Positions 61,816 to 64,000 of a stretch of 64,000 nucleotides of DNA are shown here, in pieces (position 1 is the stretch's first letter; each line of letters begins with the position of its first letter). Both the position numbers and the translations under genes were made by a program. The notes under the pieces are model-generated. The model was not told the DNA's origin. It saw only the letters and a program-made list of their open reading frames with translations, and ran no database searches. Location of the stretch: assembly GCA_965200145.1 (NCBI GenBank), contig CBDATG010000002.1, positions 1,364,001-1,428,000 of the forward strand, in the 5' to 3' direction. The DNA is from CBDATG01 sp965200145 (GTDB lineage: Bacteria > Chloroflexota > Dehalococcoidia > Lucifugimonadales > Lucifugimonadaceae).

Positions 61816-63516
61816 ATGACAACACAACGGCCGAACATCATCCTCATCCTCGCCGATGACATGGGTTATTCAGACATCGGGTGCTATGGCGGCGAGATCG
61901 ACACCCCGAACATCGATGCGCTTGCGGGTTCTGGCATCAGGTTCACGCAGATGTACAACACTGCCCGGTGCTGTCCATCCCGCGCTTCGCTCCTGACGGG
62001 ACTCAATCCGCACCAGACTGGAGTCGGGCACATGGTATCGCCGATTGAGAACGCTCCTGCCTATCAGGGTTACCTCAACGACAACTGCGCCACGCTCGCA
62101 GAGGTGCTAGGAGATGCGGGTTACAGGACCGGCATATCCGGTAAGTGGCACGCCGGCGGCGACCCTGCACGCTCTGATGAGGGCTTGCCGCAGTTCCAAC
62201 GTGGGTTTGAGCAGGTCTTCTGGTTCGAAGGCGGCAACGGCTACTTCAATCACACCAAGTTTCACATAGACGGCGAAACCGTAGACGCATCTGGCAGCGA
62301 CTACTTGACCAACATGATCAGCGACCATGCTGGGCGCATGATCAACGACATCTCAAATGACGATCGTCCTCTCTTCCTGCATGTCGCATACACGTCGCCA
62401 CACTGGCCGTTGCAGGCGCTTGAACGGGACATAGCGAACTGCCGCGGACGCTATGACGACGGTTGGGATGTGCAACGTGCCGAGCGGTTCGAGCGCATGA
62501 GGGAGATGGGGATCATCGACTCGCAGTGGACGATGTCCCCGCGGGATGAGACCGTGGCCGCGTGGTCGGATGTCGAACACAAGGAGTGGGAATCGCTCCG
62601 CATGGCAGTCTATGCCGCGCAGGTTGAGCGCATGGATTACGGCATTGGTCGCATCGTGGACGCGCTACGACACAACGGCGCGCTAAATGACACGCTGATC
62701 ATCTTCCTGTCCGACAACGGCGGCTGTGCCGAGTTCCTGTATGAGGACTCAAATTCACCAGACCCATCCCGCGTTATCCCGCTGACCCGCGATGGCAGGG
62801 AGGTAAAAGTAGGCAACAGCCCGGACATCACGCCCGGCGGCGATGACTCTTACATGAGCTATGACACGCAGTGGGCGAATGTGTCCAACACACCGTTCCG
62901 ACGCTACAAGCGCTGGACGCACGAAGGCGGAATCGCAACTCCGCTAGTGGTCTCTTGGCCGAACCGCATCGAGCAAACATCGGGACAGGGCAGGATAGAG
63001 CACACACCGATACAGCTGATGGACGTGACCGCCACTTGCATAGATGTAGCGAGCGCACCATATCCGACGGAGCGACGCGGCCACGAAATCATACCGATAG
63101 AGGGTGAGTCGTTCGGTGCCGTTCTAGATGGCAAAGCATGGCAGAAGTCGAAGCCGCTCGCGTGGGAGCACGAGGGCAACCAGGCCATCCGTGTCGGCGA
63201 CTGGAAGCTGGTGCGTGAAGCGGGCAGGCCCTGGGAGCTGTACAACCTATCGCGGGACAGGACGGAACTGGATGACCTTTCAGCCGGCGAGGGCGATCGT
63301 GTAGCGGAGCTGTCAGGCATGTATGCAGAATGGATGGCACACGCGCAGGTTGGAGAGTGGCCGCCGGGCGGCCGTGGCTCCTGGCAGTTCCCCGGCATGA
63401 ACGACGATGGCACGTTCAACATGCGCGGCCGCGGGCACATCATCCCAAGAACGTTCGTGCGAGCCGCTGCTGATGCGGGCGGTCCGGACGCGAACACGCC
63501 GCCGACTAGAGGTTAG
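61816..63516 (+). CDS. Arylsulfatase-type sulfatase
   Basis: The ATG at 61816 follows AAAGGGAG; a TTG at 61798 is in frame. The 566-residue protein starts PNIILILADDMGYSDIGCYG (two metal-binding Asp) and has the formylglycine motif CCPSRASLLTGLNPHQTGVG. Further parts: TGISGKWHAGGDP, LHVAYTSPHWPLQA, the metal site FLSDNGGCAEF, and HEGGIATPLVVSWPNRI. This is the full layout of an arylsulfatase A/choline-sulfatase relative. It lacks a signal peptide. It and the sulfatase at 18.6 kb are distinct subfamilies (CCPSR versus CVPAR). Confidence 0.93.
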   Translation: MTTQRPNIILILADDMGYSDIGCYGGEIDTPNIDALAGSGIRFTQMYNTARCCPSRASLLTGLNPHQTGVGHMVSPIENAPAYQGYLNDNCATLAEVLGDAGYRTGISGKWHAGGDPARSDEGLPQFQRGFEQVFWFEGGNGYFNHTKFHIDGETVDASGSDYLTNMISDHAGRMINDISNDDRPLFLHVAYTSPHWPLQALERDIANCRGRYDDGWDVQRAERFERMREMGIIDSQWTMSPRDETVAAWSDVEHKEWESLRMAVYAAQVERMDYGIGRIVDALRHNGALNDTLIIFLSDNGGCAEFLYEDSNSPDPSRVIPLTRDGREVKVGNSPDITPGGDDSYMSYDTQWANVSNTPFRRYKRWTHEGGIATPLVVSWPNRIEQTSGQGRIEHTPIQLMDVTATCIDVASAPYPTERRGHEIIPIEGESFGAVLDGKAWQKSKPLAWEHEGNQAIRVGDWKLVREAGRPWELYNLSRDRTELDDLSAGEGDRVAELSGMYAEWMAHAQVGEWPPGGRGSWQFPGMNDDGTFNMRGRGHIIPRTFVRAAADAGGPDANTPPTRG

Positions 63517-63558
63517 CTCAGTGGGCAGCGAGCATAGTCAGCGCAGGAGCGGCAACTG

Positions 63559-63918
63559 ATGGCGACTTGGCGCGAGCATCTCGCGATATCCCATCGGTTT
63601 CGCGACCAGGGCTTGGCAGAGGTAGAGTCGGGCGACCTGCTGCAGGGTTCAGAGAAGCTCTGGGGAGCGGCGGCGCACGCGGTGAAAGCCGCCGCCGAGC
63701 AACGCGGTTGGAAGCACAACGGCCACGCCTACTTGCACAAGGTTGTTGATAACATCGTCTTGGACACGGGGGATAGACGGTTTAAAGAAGCGTTCAAATC
63801 CGCCAATCGCCTACATGTCAACTTCTACGAAAACACACTGGATGCGAACAAAATCAATGATCGGGCGCAAGGTGTATTGGATCTCATCGACATGATCGAC
63901 GCGATTGTCCTGGATTAA
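63559..63918 (+). CDS. PaREP1/HEPN-like small protein
   Basis: ATG after AGGAGCGG. The 119-residue all-helical protein contains EVESGDLLQGSEKLWGAAAH and AVKAAAEQRGWKHNGHAYLH, the hallmark of PaREP1-family HEPN-like domains (ASEKLWGAAAHAVKA). Related HEPN proteins are often toxins or nucleotidyltransferase partners, but the RxxxxH RNase motif of active HEPN toxins is not evident and no MNT partner is visible within the window. It follows the sulfatase by 42 nt. Confidence 0.78.
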   Translation: MATWREHLAISHRFRDQGLAEVESGDLLQGSEKLWGAAAHAVKAAAEQRGWKHNGHAYLHKVVDNIVLDTGDRRFKEAFKSANRLHVNFYENTLDANKINDRAQGVLDLIDMIDAIVLD

Positions 63919-63945
63919 CGTTGATGCGACGCGGACTAGATGCGT

Positions 63946-63951
63946 TACACT
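63946..63951 (+). promoter_or_regulatory. -10 box (TACACT) for leaderless transcript
   Basis: TACACT ends 6 nt before the ATG at 63958. A TTGATG at 63921-63926 could be a weak -35, though the spacer is 19 nt. Confidence 0.45.
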
Positions 63952-63957
63952 AAAATC

Positions 63958-64000
63958 ATGACCCTTGCAACTACAACCGCGACTTCAGCTGACCGGCTGT
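63958..64000 (+). CDS. Start of an unidentified gene (cut by window edge)
   Basis: The frame from this ATG reads MTLATTTATSADRL and stays open to the end. The -10 box 6 nt before it supports the start. Too little is visible to name it. Confidence 0.4.
   Translation, partial: MTLATTTATSADRL

Noticed and set aside
1..64000. tRNA or rRNA genes
   Set aside because: I saw no cloverleaf with a GTTCGAxTC-type T-arm and CCA-side acceptor stem, and no rRNA-like sequence. A tRNAscan-SE run would be decisive.

Overview
The window looks like a bacterial chromosome segment from a Chloroflexota-type organism, perhaps a SAR202/Dehalococcoidia-like marine or host-associated lineage. That placement is an inference from gene content, not from a marker-gene comparison. 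The supporting features are the rpmH-rnpA-yidD-lipoprotein-yidC-jag block, an ETF pair plus a membrane Fe-S oxidoreductase, PQQ/sulfatase/Ldh-type catabolic genes, a giant secreted fibronectin-III protein, and dispersed palindromes with a GGCGGTTCGTGAACCGCC core. Coding density is high. No tRNA or rRNA gene was recognised.

Layout. 1-0.9 kb: 5' end of glpK (minus strand, cut by the window edge) and a small hypothetical gene. 1-3.1 kb: membrane Fe-S oxidoreductase that probably takes electrons from ETF. 3.3-7.5 kb: accessory island with a Panacea-type toxin-antitoxin pair, a DUF488 protein with a Panacea-like N-terminus coupled to a dual-OB protein, a small membrane protein and a DUF488 remnant. 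7.5-12.5 kb: PfkB kinase, acyltransferase, Ldh-family dehydrogenase, aldo/keto reductase, and between the last two a triplicated element that reads as three minus-strand small-RNA genes. 12.5-16.6 kb: ribosomal protein L34, RNase P protein, YidD, a beta-propeller lipoprotein, YidC and Jag (RNA maturation and membrane insertion). 16.7-18.6 kb: etfBA. 18.6-21.6 kb: sulfatase and class III aminotransferase. 21.6-23.3 kb: SfiI-like restriction-modification pair whose methylase is frameshifted. 23.4-26.4 kb (minus): thrB-lysC-polyprenol-phosphate mannosyltransferase. 26.6-31.9 kb: D-2-hydroxyacid dehydrogenase, then purF-purM-purH. 31.9-35.2 kb: large N6 DNA methylase, probably a type IIG-like defence enzyme. 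35.2-39.9 kb: glycosyltransferase, nicotinate phosphoribosyltransferase-like enzyme, tilS, CorC/HlyC-type membrane protein.

39.9-53.6 kb is one gene for a cell-surface protein of about 4,560 residues with about 33 FN3 domains. 53.6-56.4 kb is a repeat-rich accessory patch with two tandem HigBA modules, two small genes and six copies of a palindromic element; a seventh copy lies at the 3' end of the giant gene. 56.4-64 kb holds pth, ligA (minus), DUF1015, thpR, a second sulfatase, a PaREP1/HEPN-like protein and the first codons of another gene.

Most notable signals: the three tandem minus-strand sRNA-like units (10.9-11.3 kb); the palindromic repeats that end genes and homogenise two HigA tails; a tandem triplication across the ligA/pth junction that made two in-frame micro-ORFs; the frameshifted SfiI-type methylase beside an intact-looking endonuclease; and a recurrent TANNNT box 6-7 nt before start codons that suggests leaderless transcription. 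Start codons given here are choices made from Shine-Dalgarno or -10 context and may differ from automated calls.
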